From Paraburkholderia sp. C35 (GTDB lineage: Bacteria; Pseudomonadota; Gammaproteobacteria; Burkholderiales; Burkholderiaceae): DNA of 64,000 bases. Below are positions 1 to 9,507 of the stretch, one piece after another (positions within the stretch are counted from its first letter, which is position 1; the number at the start of each line of letters is the position of its first letter). The notes beneath the pieces are model-generated. The model searched no databases. It was not told the origin of the DNA and was given only the letters and a program-made list of their open reading frames with translations. The stretch lies in contig NZ_QBUY01000019.1 in the NCBI RefSeq assembly GCF_003121405.1, positions 40,489 to 104,488 of the forward strand, read 5' to 3'. The position numbers were made by a program, and so were the translations under genes.

Positions 1-49
1 GATCGAACACCTCGGTCGTTGCGTCGGCCTGCGCAGTGCTTGCTGTCAT
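1..49 (-). CDS. Partial CDS, N-terminus only, product unknown
   Basis: An ATG at position 49 opens a leftward frame of 16 codons (MTASTAQADATTEVFD) that leaves the window at base 1. A GGAGT-like ribosome site lies about 6 nt before the ATG. It lies 86 nt beyond the stop of the cupin gene on the same strand, so the two may share a transcript. Too little is visible to name a family. Confidence 0.5.
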   Translation of the reverse strand, partial: MTASTAQADATTEVFD

Positions 50-135
50 GTCTTGACTCCACTGTTTGAAGGCGAGGCCGCGACGGGATCGCCAGCGGCC
101 TGGGTCATGCGGGGATGCCGGGATGCCGAAACGCT

Positions 136-597
136 TCAGCTGATATAAGCGCGCTGGGCTTCATCCCACGTGACGACGACGATGGGTGTGCCGTCCTCCT
201 TGATGAACTCGAGCGGACCGAGAAACGTCATATAGAACTGCGAGTCGACGGGGAAGTAAGTCTTGTCGTGGCGTGCATTCGCCGATTCATAGCCATACGC
301 TGGCGCCACAACAGTATCGCCGCCCGCTTCTGCGCCGCCGCGAACGTCCATGCGCCCCTTGGTCAGCAGATACTCGCCGGGCCCGACATGAAAATGCGCG
401 TTGAACGACGAACCGGCCGGACAATCGAAGATCGCCGTCCACGCGCCCATCTCGGGCGACGCGTGCAGGAACTTCCAGCGTATCCCGCCGATGGATAGCG
501 CATCGGGAAACGGCTTCCAGGGAATATCGTCGAGTTGCACAGCCTCTTCCGCCACATGCGGCTTGACCTTCAGCGCTGTGCCAGTTGCCATTTGCAT
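136..597 (-). CDS. Cupin-fold protein, possibly a small metal-dependent dioxygenase
   Basis: A 153-residue single-domain cupin. The metal-site pattern is visible: His68, His70 and Glu75 in the first cupin motif (AHFHVGPGEYLLTKG) and His110 in the second half. The start at 597 is chosen because AAGGAGAC lies 4 nt before it; the frame stays open upstream but has no domain there. Cupins of this size with a His-rich centre include beta-diketone-cleaving (Dke1-like) and ChrR-like proteins. The substrate cannot be told from sequence. The TetR/monooxygenase pair nearby suggests a small-molecule catabolic setting, but that link is inference. Confidence 0.7.
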   Translation of the reverse strand: MQMATGTALKVKPHVAEEAVQLDDIPWKPFPDALSIGGIRWKFLHASPEMGAWTAIFDCPAGSSFNAHFHVGPGEYLLTKGRMDVRGGAEAGGDTVVAPAYGYESANARHDKTYFPVDSQFYMTFLGPLEFIKEDGTPIVVVTWDEAQRAYIS

Positions 598-836
598 GGT
601 TTGTCTCCTTGCGTTGTCCGGGCTGGGCGCCCGAGTGGGGTGTCGGTCTGGTTCAAGAATAGGCGGGGGGTGCCTGTTCCGGTTGCATGCGGGTGCATGG
701 CCACTTGACCGCGAGCGCAATCAGACGGAATCGTTATCCCGCACTGCCGCAATGTGCAGTGCACAAGAAAAGACGCGTTCGGCCCACATCTTCGGGGCGG
801 AGCCGCGCATTCGCGACGTATGCTTTAGCGCGCGGA

Positions 837-1940
837 CTAGCGATCGACACGTCCAATCACGCCATCGTGTGTCGCCTGCACCGGACGCAATGGAATCACA
901 TACACGGCGATGAGCATCGCGATTGCACCGCCGAGCAGCGTCTCCCACGCGCGGGCGACAAGCACGGGAACCGAATGCTCCCCTGAGACGGCAAGCGTGA
1001 TCATCAGGATGATCGAGAATGCGCCGCACGCGATGTCGTAACGATCAGGCAGTGCCATCACATACACGATCAGTGCGAGCGCGACCACAGCGCATACGAT
1101 AAGAGGCGCGTGCGCGGCAAGGGGCAGGCACGCCAGCCCGAGCGGCACGCCGATGAGCGTGCCGATAATCCGTTGCTTCATGCGCGCGACCGTGCCCGCC
1201 GCCGTGACCGTCGTACCGCACACGCCGGCTGTAATCGCCCACACCGGCTCGACCAGCCCGAACGCGCTGTTCAATACGATGATGATCACCGCCGTGGCCG
1301 TCGCCTGCAGTCCCATGATGCATTCGGCTGAGAAGCGCGAATCCCGGTAGGCGGAATGCACTGGCGGCGGAGACGGTGTCGGCTTTTCGCCAGGACCGCT
1401 CAGAAGACGAGGTACGACGGAAGCGACAATCGCGATCAGCAATGCGATACCGATCTCGGGTGTGTCGACAGGCTTGAGTCCGGTGCCATAGGCAAGCAGA
1501 CCGCCAATATAGAGTTGCAGGCCCACGCCCATGCCGAGCACGCCATATCGACGCAGGTAGCAGGCAAGAAACACGCTCGGCAGCAGAATCCATTCGCCGC
1601 CACTCAATCCGTATTGCTGCAGCAGTGGCAGATCCAGAAGAGGCGCTAGTACGGCAAAGAACCATGCGCCCGCCGCAGCTGCGGCGCACAGGAGCACGAG
1701 ATCGCGCGTCGATTCATAGCGTGTGCCGCGTGCTTCGAACACGCTTGCCCACAACGCAAAGCCACCTGCGAGTATCGCGAGCGACGCGTGAATGGGATCG
1801 AGCGCCATCACGTCGTGCACACTGCCGAGCGCGATCGCGCCGCCGTAGGCCGTGCCGATCCGGAGTCCCTTTACACGCCGGTGCGCGCCTGGATCGACAC
1901 GTTCGATCCAGGCCGCAATTCTCCCGATAGCTTCACGCAC
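837..1940 (-). CDS. FUSC-type integral membrane protein (putative aromatic-acid/fusaric-acid exporter family)
   Basis: A 367-residue polytopic inner-membrane protein. Two blocks of hydrophobic helices (about residues 45-175 and 215-350) are separated by a short hydrophilic loop rich in Pro and Ser (about 180-205). This two-block layout is that of the FUSC/YccS-like family. It lacks the long cytoplasmic domain of full-length FUSC exporters, so it is a short member. GTG at 1940 is taken as the start because GGGGAG lies 7 nt upstream; no ATG precedes the first helix. Cargo is unknown. No membrane-fusion partner is adjacent. Confidence 0.65.
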   Translation of the reverse strand: MREAIGRIAAWIERVDPGAHRRVKGLRIGTAYGGAIALGSVHDVMALDPIHASLAILAGGFALWASVFEARGTRYESTRDLVLLCAAAAAGAWFFAVLAPLLDLPLLQQYGLSGGEWILLPSVFLACYLRRYGVLGMGVGLQLYIGGLLAYGTGLKPVDTPEIGIALLIAIVASVVPRLLSGPGEKPTPSPPPVHSAYRDSRFSAECIMGLQATATAVIIIVLNSAFGLVEPVWAITAGVCGTTVTAAGTVARMKQRIIGTLIGVPLGLACLPLAAHAPLIVCAVVALALIVYVMALPDRYDIACGAFSIILMITLAVSGEHSVPVLVARAWETLLGGAIAMLIAVYVIPLRPVQATHDGVIGRVDR

Positions 1941-2109
1941 GCCACACTCCCCTGTCCCGATGCAAAGTCGAACGTTGCTACGGAGTGAAAGGGCCGTGAC
2001 CTGTGGCCAGCTTCTCCGTTCGTCCAGATGGTGACGCGGCTGACTTAGCTCGAAATTACCGTGAAACGCTTTCTCACGCGGGAAAGCTGGCGTGACTCAT
2101 TGCCACGGA

Positions 2110-3555
2110 TCAGGGTTGGCGCTTGCCGCGCCCACCAGCCGGTTTGTCGGCCGGCTTGCGCGAACCCGCCGCCGGCTTGGCGGCCGGTTTGGCGCGTGGC
2201 TTTTGCACGCTGAACGGGCTGCCTTTCAAATAGCGGCTGTCGCTATCCGCGACTGCGGCACCCTGCACGGCGGGCTTGCGTTTGTTTTCACCGTTCTGCT
2301 GGCGCGGCTTGTTAGCGGGCACCGGCATCGCGCCTGATGCAGCTTGCGGCACCTTGGGTTTCTTCGGCTTTTTGGGTTTCTTGATGAGTTGACCCGTCGC
2401 GCTGGTTTCCGGCACGCGATGATCGGGCTCGAAACCCGGCTCTTCTTCACGGGACAGCGTTTGCCCGATCAGCGCTTCGATCGCGGCCAGTTGGGGCGCC
2501 TCATCGGCACATACGAGCGACACTGCCACGCCGCTTGCGCCCGCGCGGCCAGTTCGGCCGATACGATGCACATAATCTTGCGCCACGATGGGCAGATCGA
2601 CGTTGATCACCAGCGGCAGATCGTCGATGTCCAGCCCGCGTGCGGCAACATCGGTGGCGACCAGCATACTGACTTCGCGCGCCTTGAAACGCTCCAGCGC
2701 ACGCAGCCGGGCAGGTTGCGGCTTGTCGCCGTGGATAGTGTCGACCGCGTAGCCCGCTTCATCCAGCATGGCCGCCAGGTAATCGACGCCGTTGCGGGTT
2801 TTGACGAACACCAGCGCGTGCTGCCAGTTGTTCTCCGCGACCAGATGCATGAAAAGATCGGGCTTGTTGCGTTTATCGACGGGCACCACCCATTGCCTGA
2901 TCTTGCTGGCCGTGGTGTTGGGCGGGCTGACGCTGATATTCACCGGGCTGCGCAGAATGCTTGCCGCCATCGCACGGATATCGTCAGTGAACGTGGCGGA
3001 GAACAGCAGGGTCTGGCGCTGAACGGGCAACGCAGCAAAGACGGCGTTGAGCTCGCGCGCAAAGCCCAGATCCAGCATGCGGTCGGCCTCGTCCAGCACG
3101 AGCGTTTGCACCTGATCGAACTGCACGGCGTTCTGTCGATTGAGATCCAGCAATCGGCCAGGCGTGGCAACCAGTACGTCCACGCCTTTGCGCAGCTTCA
3201 TCATCTGCGGGTTGATGCTCACACCACCGTAGGCAGCCAGAAACCGCAGATCAAGGCCCTCGCCGTAAGCGACGAAGCTTTGCAGCACCTGCTCGGCCAG
3301 TTCTCGCGTCGGCACCAGCACCAGCACACGCGCACGGTTGCTCGACACCGCCGGGCCGTGCTGCACCAGCCGCTGCAGCAGCGGCAGCGCAAAACCTGCC
3401 GTTTTGCCCGTGCCCGTCTGCGCTGCCGCCATGACGTCCTTGCCACTGAGCACAGCAGGAATCGCCTTGGCCTGCACCGGCGTAGGCGCCTGGTAATTGA
3501 GGTGCTGCAGATTGCGCAGCAAGGGGTCAATCAGGCCGAGCGAGGCAAAAGACAT
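2110..3555 (-). CDS. rhlE: ATP-dependent RNA helicase RhlE (DEAD-box)
   Basis: A 481-residue DEAD-box helicase. The visible motifs in order are the Q-motif region, AQTGTGKT (motif I), PTRELA (Ia), TPGRLLDL (Ib), DEAD (II), SAT (III) and HRIGRTGRAG (VI). A basic Lys/Pro/Ala-rich tail of about 100 residues (from roughly residue 385) follows, as is usual for RhlE rather than DbpA or SrmB. The start at 3555 (MSFASLGL) matches the family N-terminus; the 34 codons upstream are not conserved-looking. RhlE remodels RNA in ribosome assembly and RNA decay. It appears to be a single-gene transcription unit. Confidence 0.9.
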   Translation of the reverse strand: MSFASLGLIDPLLRNLQHLNYQAPTPVQAKAIPAVLSGKDVMAAAQTGTGKTAGFALPLLQRLVQHGPAVSSNRARVLVLVPTRELAEQVLQSFVAYGEGLDLRFLAAYGGVSINPQMMKLRKGVDVLVATPGRLLDLNRQNAVQFDQVQTLVLDEADRMLDLGFARELNAVFAALPVQRQTLLFSATFTDDIRAMAASILRSPVNISVSPPNTTASKIRQWVVPVDKRNKPDLFMHLVAENNWQHALVFVKTRNGVDYLAAMLDEAGYAVDTIHGDKPQPARLRALERFKAREVSMLVATDVAARGLDIDDLPLVINVDLPIVAQDYVHRIGRTGRAGASGVAVSLVCADEAPQLAAIEALIGQTLSREEEPGFEPDHRVPETSATGQLIKKPKKPKKPKVPQAASGAMPVPANKPRQQNGENKRKPAVQGAAVADSDSRYLKGSPFSVQKPRAKPAAKPAAGSRKPADKPAGGRGKRQP

Positions 3556-3692
3556 GAGCGTATTCCGGGCTAAAACCGCAATTCTAGCGGTTGCGGCGCC
3601 GGTTGCATCGCACAGGGCGATGACCGTTGCGTGAGCTTCTCGCGACTCGCATGGCAAGCGCCCTCACTTCCGTATACCGGCGATGCCTTGCC

Positions 3693-4667
3693 CTATTGCG
3701 TCGCTCCCATCGAAAACCCGGCGGCCGCTTCGCGCGATTCGAACGCATAGTTGGTACGCAATATCTGTTCGAGGTGTTGGCCGTACGTCTCGCCGGCATG
3801 CGATGGACGCGGCACGGCAATGTCCAGCGGCGTTTCCAGGCCGCAGTCGAAAAAGAATGCAATCGAGTAACGGTCTCTTTCCCGATGATTCAGAACCCGA
3901 TGCGGCGTCGCCTTGATCTTTCCGTCGCTCCATCCGGCCATGACCTGTCCCGTGTTCAAAACGAGCGAGCCCTCAATAGCAGGAACATCGGACCACGTTC
4001 CATCCGGGGACTGAACCTGCAAACCGCCGACATCGTCTTGCGCGACGAAGGTCAGGCATCCGTAGTCCGTGTGCGGTGCGGATCCGAACAGATTGGGTTC
4101 GGGATTGGGCAGTGCCGGATAGTGAAGCAGGCGCAAGATTGGATTCGGCCGCACGAAGTACTCGGCGAGTGCTTCGCGTGGCAGCCCCATCATGCTGGCG
4201 AAGCATGGCACGAGCTTCTGCCCGAGATCGACCATCGCGTGCCGGTAGCGTCGCGCAGCCTGTTCAAAGCCATCCACGGCGGGCCACGTTTGCGTGCCGC
4301 CCATCGCCGAATTCGACCATGTGGCGCGCAGTGACGCGTCAAGTTCGTCCAGCACAACAAATGAATCGCTGTGGTTAGGTCGCCGCGCCGATCCAAGCGT
4401 CGACGCGATCAGCACGGATGTGCTCAGCGGCAGATAGCCTCTTAGATGCATGCCGTATCGAATCGCCATTTTCTCGGCAAGAGAAAGCTGGTGAAATCGC
4501 TTCGACGCGTCGAACAGATCGCGAATGATTTCCGCAGCAACGCCGTGATTCACGAGCACGGAAAATCCAACGTTCTCGTGCGCATCCTGCAACTGTTGCG
4601 CGACTCTCTGCCATGCTCGGGGTTCTTCGCTCAAGAGCGGACTCACGTCGACAACCGGGATATTCAC
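3693..4667 (-). CDS. 2-oxoglutarate/Fe(II)-dependent oxygenase, isopenicillin-N-synthase-like
   Basis: A 324-residue protein with the N-terminal DIOX_N region (IPVVDVSPL, residues 3-11; GFSVLVNHG, 34-42) and a C-terminal 2OG-FeII oxygenase domain. The iron facial triad is visible as His199-x-Asp201 (APHTDYG) and His256 (TPHRV). The 2-oxoglutarate-binding Arg266-Tyr-Ser268 is also present. The start is GTG at 4667 with AGGTGA 6 nt upstream. These enzymes hydroxylate, desaturate or cyclise small molecules using oxygen and 2-oxoglutarate. The substrate is unknown and no biosynthetic cluster surrounds the gene. Confidence 0.85.
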   Translation of the reverse strand: MNIPVVDVSPLLSEEPRAWQRVAQQLQDAHENVGFSVLVNHGVAAEIIRDLFDASKRFHQLSLAEKMAIRYGMHLRGYLPLSTSVLIASTLGSARRPNHSDSFVVLDELDASLRATWSNSAMGGTQTWPAVDGFEQAARRYRHAMVDLGQKLVPCFASMMGLPREALAEYFVRPNPILRLLHYPALPNPEPNLFGSAPHTDYGCLTFVAQDDVGGLQVQSPDGTWSDVPAIEGSLVLNTGQVMAGWSDGKIKATPHRVLNHRERDRYSIAFFFDCGLETPLDIAVPRPSHAGETYGQHLEQILRTNYAFESREAAAGFSMGATQ

Positions 4668-4815
4668 GATCTTTCACCTGGAAATGAGATTACTGCCACC
4701 AACGGCGGACCGCACGCTTTGAGCACGCGGACGTCATCTGATGTTTCCAGTCGAATCTAAACGCTGACAATTAGGTTTCCATTACGGTGGGCGACGCTGC
4801 ATCGGCTGACCGCAT

Positions 4816-5511
4816 CTAGCTGGCGCGGGCCTTTTTGGCGCCATGCGCAGCGGCAAGCGCTTCGAGGCCTGCCATCGCGAAACCTACGTAATCCCCGGCC
4901 AACCCAACGCTGTCTTTTCCCGCTGCGGGCAACACGGCCGTCTGTATCTGCTTCGGCGCAATCATCATCGCGATGCACGGCAAGACGATAAACATCACCG
5001 CGCGCTGCACGCCGGCATCGGTCGGCTTGAGGCCCATGGCGTCGGCGACCAGGCTCAACATGAAAGCGGCTTTTGGCCGCACTGCTTTCGTCACGAGCGC
5101 GGGAATAGCCGGTGACGGCGACAGCACTTCACGCAACATCAGCATGAAGCCCCAATGTCGTTTGCCATTCGTCGCCAGCTCGACGAGTTGCCCTAGCACC
5201 GCGCGCAGCCTGGCTTGCGGATCGCCAGCGGCTTCGGCCACCGAGGTCAGTTGCTCGAGCCCTACGATCTGCTGATGCGCCTCGACAAGCGCCGCCTCGT
5301 ATAGCGCCTCCCTGCTGCCGAAGTGGTAATTGACCGACGCCATCGGCGTGCCTGCCCGCTCGGCTATTTCCTTGCTGGTGGCGTCCGCGAAGCCTCGTTC
5401 GGCGAATACCTGCCCGGCCACGTCGAGCAGATGCTGGCGCGTCGCCGCGCCATCGGATCGTGAGGCGCGCCTGGATGCGCTCGCGGAAGCATTCTTCGGG
5501 TTCGTCGGCAT
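4816..5511 (-). CDS. TetR-family transcriptional repressor
   Basis: A 231-residue regulator. An N-terminal helix-turn-helix (about residues 24-70, including the typical FAERGFADATSKEIAERAG) is followed by an all-helical ligand domain resembling the CecR/DUF1956 type. The start at 5511 is preferred over ATG 5568, because a 14-bp operator-like palindrome (5547-5560) would lie inside a longer gene. It is divergent from the flavin monooxygenase at 5691, whose substrate or product is the obvious candidate inducer (inference). The protein probably represses both promoters. Confidence 0.88.
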   Translation of the reverse strand: MPTNPKNASASASRRASRSDGAATRQHLLDVAGQVFAERGFADATSKEIAERAGTPMASVNYHFGSREALYEAALVEAHQQIVGLEQLTSVAEAAGDPQARLRAVLGQLVELATNGKRHWGFMLMLREVLSPSPAIPALVTKAVRPKAAFMLSLVADAMGLKPTDAGVQRAVMFIVLPCIAMMIAPKQIQTAVLPAAGKDSVGLAGDYVGFAMAGLEALAAAHGAKKARAS

Positions 5512-5546
5512 GATGGAAATCTCGGTGCTCAGGATTAGATTGAATT

Positions 5547-5560
5547 TGAATTTAAATTCA
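5547..5560. promoter_or_regulatory. Perfect 14-bp AT-rich palindrome, candidate TetR operator
   Basis: TGAATTTAAATTCA is a perfect inverted repeat in an AT-rich patch between the divergent tetR (start 5511) and monooxygenase (start 5691) genes. A third half-site (TGAATTTG, 5541-5548) abuts it. Its size and place fit an autoregulatory TetR operator. Confidence 0.7.
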
Positions 5561-5690
5561 CATATCATCGATTCTACTCCATCGCAGCGGTAGCGACGAC
5601 CTGCTCGCGCCCTTTTGCGTTGCGGGCGCGGGACTTGCGCGCCCGTCAGCCTGACGGCAGCAGGATGGATCCATTACCACGGAGCTTTCC

Positions 5691-7169
5691 ATGATCCGAA
5701 ATTCCCTGAAGAAAGTGCTGATCATTGGCGCAGGCCCGGTCGGGTTGACGCTGGCCATCGAGCTCACGCGATTCGGCATCCCTGTGCGCATCATCGACAA
5801 GGCGGCCGAACGGACCGACAAGTCGAAGGCACTCGTCGTATGGAGCCGCACGCTCGAGCTTCTCGACCGGCAGCCGGGCGGCTCGGCTGCGTTCATCGAG
5901 GCGGGTTTCAAGGCGCATGCGTTCAGCTTCCTGTCCGGCGACAGGTTGATCGGACGCGTCACGATGGAATCGGTCGCCACGCCTTATCCGTATGCGCTGA
6001 TGCTTCCACAGGCCGATACAGAGCGATTGCTGGAAGAACGGCTGGCGTCGCTCGGTGTGACGGTGCAAAGAAGTACGGAAGCCGTCAGCATTGCGTTGCG
6101 CGACGATGGCGCGGATGTCGTGTTGCGTCTGCCGGACGGACGCGAGGAAAACGAATCAGCCGATTGGCTGGTCGGTTGCGACGGCGCGCACAGTCTCGTG
6201 CGCCACACGGTTGGCGCAACATTCGACGGCAGCACCATGGACAGCGACTGGATTCTCGCGGACGTCCATATGCGCGGCTATCCCGTGCCCGATACGGAAG
6301 CCACGGTTTACTGGCATGAAGACGGCGCCTTTGTCGTCTTCCCGATCTCGCCGGGACGCTATCGACTTCTCGCCGACTTGCCGCCATCCGGTGAAGCGCA
6401 TCCGCCGACACCCACGTTGGAACAGGTGCAGACCCTGATCGACCGGCGCGGCCCGCAAGGCATGACAGCCTTCGACCCGATCTGGCTGGCGGGCTTCCGC
6501 ATCAATGGCCGCAAGGTCACGCGCTATCGCTGGGGACGTGCGTTTCTTTGCGGCGATGCCGCGCACGTTCACAGCCCGGCAGGCGGCCAGGGCATGAACA
6601 CCGGCATGCAGGACGCCTTCAATCTCGCGTGGAAACTCGCGCTGGTCGCGCAGGGTCGCGCGACGGAAGCCTTGATCGACAGCTTCAGTCCGGAGCGCAG
6701 CGATGTCGGCGAGCAGGTTCTCAAGAACGCGGAGCGCCTGACGCTGGTGGGCACCACGAGAAACCCCGTTGCGCGCACGGTACGAGATGTCATGGGGCAT
6801 CTGATGCTTGGTCTCGCGCCCGTCCAGAACCGCGTCGCGGACACGATGACAGAAATGACGATTGGGTATCCCGAGAGTCCACTCAATGCCGGCTCTGCGT
6901 CCGGTCTGAACGGTCCGGAACCCGGCCAGCGCGTGCTGGGAGACCGGCCGTTCGGCGCGGGCAGTGAAGCGCGCTACGCGCTGCTGGGTTCCGGCTCCGC
7001 TGCGGCTGAGTTGATCGGCCGGTATGCGAACGTACTCGAAGCGGAGCTTCGCACGCCGCCCGATCCCAACGGCGTGTGGCTGGTCCGGCCCGATGGCTAC
7101 GTTGCGGCTGTCGCGCGACATGACGATCTCTCGGCGATCGAGAAGAGTCTGGCGCGGTTGATGGTGTAG
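5691..7169 (+). CDS. FAD-dependent aromatic monooxygenase (PheA/TfdB-like, PHBH family)
   Basis: A 492-residue class A flavoprotein hydroxylase. GAGPVG at residues 13-18 is the Rossmann FAD fingerprint. GCDGAHSLVR near 163-172 is the DG motif that contacts FAD and NAD(P)H. CGDAAHVHSPAGGQGMNTG near 286-304 is the GD motif. A C-terminal thioredoxin-like tail is short. Such enzymes use NAD(P)H and oxygen to hydroxylate phenolic or polyketide-type rings. The gene is divergent from tetR with the palindrome between them, so substrate-induced expression is likely. The substrate is not inferable. Confidence 0.88.
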   Translation: MIRNSLKKVLIIGAGPVGLTLAIELTRFGIPVRIIDKAAERTDKSKALVVWSRTLELLDRQPGGSAAFIEAGFKAHAFSFLSGDRLIGRVTMESVATPYPYALMLPQADTERLLEERLASLGVTVQRSTEAVSIALRDDGADVVLRLPDGREENESADWLVGCDGAHSLVRHTVGATFDGSTMDSDWILADVHMRGYPVPDTEATVYWHEDGAFVVFPISPGRYRLLADLPPSGEAHPPTPTLEQVQTLIDRRGPQGMTAFDPIWLAGFRINGRKVTRYRWGRAFLCGDAAHVHSPAGGQGMNTGMQDAFNLAWKLALVAQGRATEALIDSFSPERSDVGEQVLKNAERLTLVGTTRNPVARTVRDVMGHLMLGLAPVQNRVADTMTEMTIGYPESPLNAGSASGLNGPEPGQRVLGDRPFGAGSEARYALLGSGSAAAELIGRYANVLEAELRTPPDPNGVWLVRPDGYVAAVARHDDLSAIEKSLARLMV

Positions 7170-7308
7170 TCGAAGCGCGACCGTCATGCGCACGCGAAGA
7201 CCCGCGCGGGTCTGGCAGATCGCAGCCCCGCGTGCAGGTTTCCCGTGAATGGCTCACGAAGGCTCGCACGCAAGGCCAGTATCGTTTCGTTGCGGCTTCG
7301 CAATACTT

Positions 7309-8865
7309 CTACTGCGCAATCCGTTTGAGATCATCAGGCTTCCACGTTTTATCGAAGAACGCCTGCTTCGGACTGTAGAGCCGCAGAATCACGAAGTACC
7401 CTTTTTCAGGCACCGTACGTACCCAATTCGCTTCCTTGCCGGCGGGCGCAGCGGGACCGAAATAGAGATCGTACGAGCCGTCCGAGTTCTGAACCGGCTT
7501 GTCCATCGAGTTCAACGAAGGCAACGCCTGGCCATTCTCCAGGCCCGATGCCGTGATCGTGTCGTACACCGTCACCGACCAGAAGTTTGCGGCCGGAATA
7601 TTGGGCGGCAGATGCAACTGATACGTCTTGCCACCCTCGAGGACCTGCCCGTCCGAGTCACGCCAGGCGGAAGGATACTTGGCGCCCTTCTCGACCACAT
7701 CCACCACCATACCCGGGCTCGCCGCGTACGCCGAGGTGAAGTACGCATCGCGTTGAACCAGATTGGTGAACGTGCCGCTCGACTGGAACATCGGATTCTG
7801 GCCCGCGAAGACGTTCTCCCACTGTCGATCGGGATAGTATTTGCCGCCCGGCTGGTTGAGCAACTCGTTCCAGATTTCGACCTTACTCATCCGGAACGCG
7901 GTTTTCGCGGCCTTGTCCAGCAATTCGCGCTGATGCGCGGTCGGCTGGAACGGCTTGCCTTTCTCGATACCGATGGCGGCCATCATGCCGCGCCAGTCCA
8001 TATCGGTGGGAGCGACGGTTTCGTCGTTGACGAAACGCGCCAGCATGTCGAAGTAGGCACCGTCCTGCGGGAAGAGCATGAACGCAGGATTGGACGAACC
8101 ATCCGGGAAACTCATCGGGCGCGCCGTATCGCGCTTGCCGTATGGATAGATTCGCGCGCCTGCCACCAGTTGATTCGCGGGCACCAGGTTCTTTGGATCG
8201 CTGAAGAATGCCCTGAAGAACACGAACACATTGTCGGTGCGCGAGCGATACATGTAATAGCCCTTCGGAGCCGGCCCCTTGTAGTTCCATGGCACGATCA
8301 GATACTTGCCGCCTTTGCCCGCGTCAGGGCCGACAAAACCGAAATCGCCCATCCAGGTCTTGCCGTTCAGCGTCGGTCCCGTGAGCGGACGCTGGAAGAA
8401 GTCGTCGAGAATGCCCTGGTTCTTTGGCGGCACTTCCACGACGATCGGACCATCCTTTGCGATGTTGACGTAACTCATTGCGTACAGGCAGTCGGAATTC
8501 GGCGTGGTCACCTTGGTCTTCGCGTTCAGCCGCTCTTTCCAGACGGGCAGCACGTTATAGCCCGCGCCATAGGTCTTTTCCGATCCTTCCTTCATCGCAT
8601 ACATGTTGACGGCAGGAAGCGCCCACAGATAAACCTGCACTGCGCGCTGGAAATACAGTTCGTCTTTCAGCAGGTCTGCTGACTCCTGGGTCGGGAAGTC
8701 GCCCACGAATGGCGCGTTGGCAAGCGCATCGCGGCTGGCAGCGACAGTCTGCGCGGGTGAAGTCTGCGCCTGCGCATACACGGCCCATGAGGCAAGACAT
8801 GCCATGGCCATGGTGACGAGCGGGCGTTTCGAGAGCAGGACCGGCTTCTGTTTATCGTGACTCAT
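7309..8865 (-). CDS. Exported DUF1254/DUF1214 protein
   Basis: A 518-residue protein with a Sec-type signal peptide (hydrophobic core about residues 16-31, cleavage after AQA). The N-terminal half is DUF1254-like (YLWALPAVNMYAMK, then TPNSDCLYAM) and the C-terminal quarter is DUF1214-like (YDTITASGLENG, YFGPAAPAGKEANWV). Such proteins are common, abundant and functionally poorly described in Proteobacteria. The stop overlap ATGA with the upstream 126-residue gene indicates translational coupling. The start at 8865 follows from that overlap. Confidence 0.85.
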   Translation of the reverse strand: MSHDKQKPVLLSKRPLVTMAMACLASWAVYAQAQTSPAQTVAASRDALANAPFVGDFPTQESADLLKDELYFQRAVQVYLWALPAVNMYAMKEGSEKTYGAGYNVLPVWKERLNAKTKVTTPNSDCLYAMSYVNIAKDGPIVVEVPPKNQGILDDFFQRPLTGPTLNGKTWMGDFGFVGPDAGKGGKYLIVPWNYKGPAPKGYYMYRSRTDNVFVFFRAFFSDPKNLVPANQLVAGARIYPYGKRDTARPMSFPDGSSNPAFMLFPQDGAYFDMLARFVNDETVAPTDMDWRGMMAAIGIEKGKPFQPTAHQRELLDKAAKTAFRMSKVEIWNELLNQPGGKYYPDRQWENVFAGQNPMFQSSGTFTNLVQRDAYFTSAYAASPGMVVDVVEKGAKYPSAWRDSDGQVLEGGKTYQLHLPPNIPAANFWSVTVYDTITASGLENGQALPSLNSMDKPVQNSDGSYDLYFGPAAPAGKEANWVRTVPEKGYFVILRLYSPKQAFFDKTWKPDDLKRIAQ

Positions 8866-9242
8866 GCGTTCACCTCTTCGAAGTCAGGCATAACGAATGT
8901 CTTGTGATTTAACGCATCGGTCGCGCCGTAGTAGCGGAAAGTCGGCATCGGGCGCTTGCCGCGCGTTGGAATCCAGTTCGCTTCCAGACCGGCGGGCGGA
9001 TTCGGGCCGACGTAAAGCGTGACGCCACCGTCGGCGTTTCTTTTCATCTTGTCGAGATCGTAGGACGACAGGGTTGTGCGGCCGGAATCCGTATAGATGA
9101 AAGAAAACGTCGCGCGGTCATACACCGTCAGTGCCGATGCGCCCGCAGGCAAGGCTGGGGAAGAATCGGCGGCGATTGCTTCGCCGGATGAAGACAGCAC
9201 ACTGGCGGCGGCTGTCGTTATCAGGAACTGTCGTCTGTCCAT
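8862..9242 (-). CDS. Mini DUF1214 protein with Tat-like signal
   Basis: A 126-residue protein. It starts MDRRQFLITT, a twin-arginine-type signal, and then consists only of a DUF1214-like domain (YVGPNPPAGLEANWIPT). That domain parallels the C-terminal part of the adjacent 518-residue protein (YFGPAAPAGKEANWV). It lacks the whole DUF1254 part. The ATG at 9242 has GAGGG upstream; a GTG two codons earlier is possible. Its stop overlaps the next gene's start by 4 bp. It could be a genuine single-domain partner or a remnant formed by internal deletion of a duplicated gene. Confidence 0.75.
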   Translation of the reverse strand: MDRRQFLITTAAASVLSSSGEAIAADSSPALPAGASALTVYDRATFSFIYTDSGRTTLSSYDLDKMKRNADGGVTLYVGPNPPAGLEANWIPTRGKRPMPTFRYYGATDALNHKTFVMPDFEEVNA

Positions 9243-9507
9243 CGGCACCCTCGACGCAAGCGTTGTTGTTGCCCGGTAGCGGTTTGCGACACACTACTCG
9301 ACACCCACGACATCTCACCATCGCACAGCCGCTGTATGGGATTGGACCGATAACACGTCTGCCTCGTCAGCTTCGGCCCGAAAACAGTCTGCGAAACCAT
9401 CATAGCAACAAATTTTTGCGTCATGACGCCGTTTTTGCCGACACGCCGCCGCACGTATGCCGCATGTGGCACGTGTGCGGCGGCGACCTGCAATCCGGCA
9501 AACGCCG

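Noticed and set aside
7249..8682. A 477-codon plus-strand frame
   Set aside because: It is antisense to the DUF1254 gene and lacks a ribosome site and domain resemblance.
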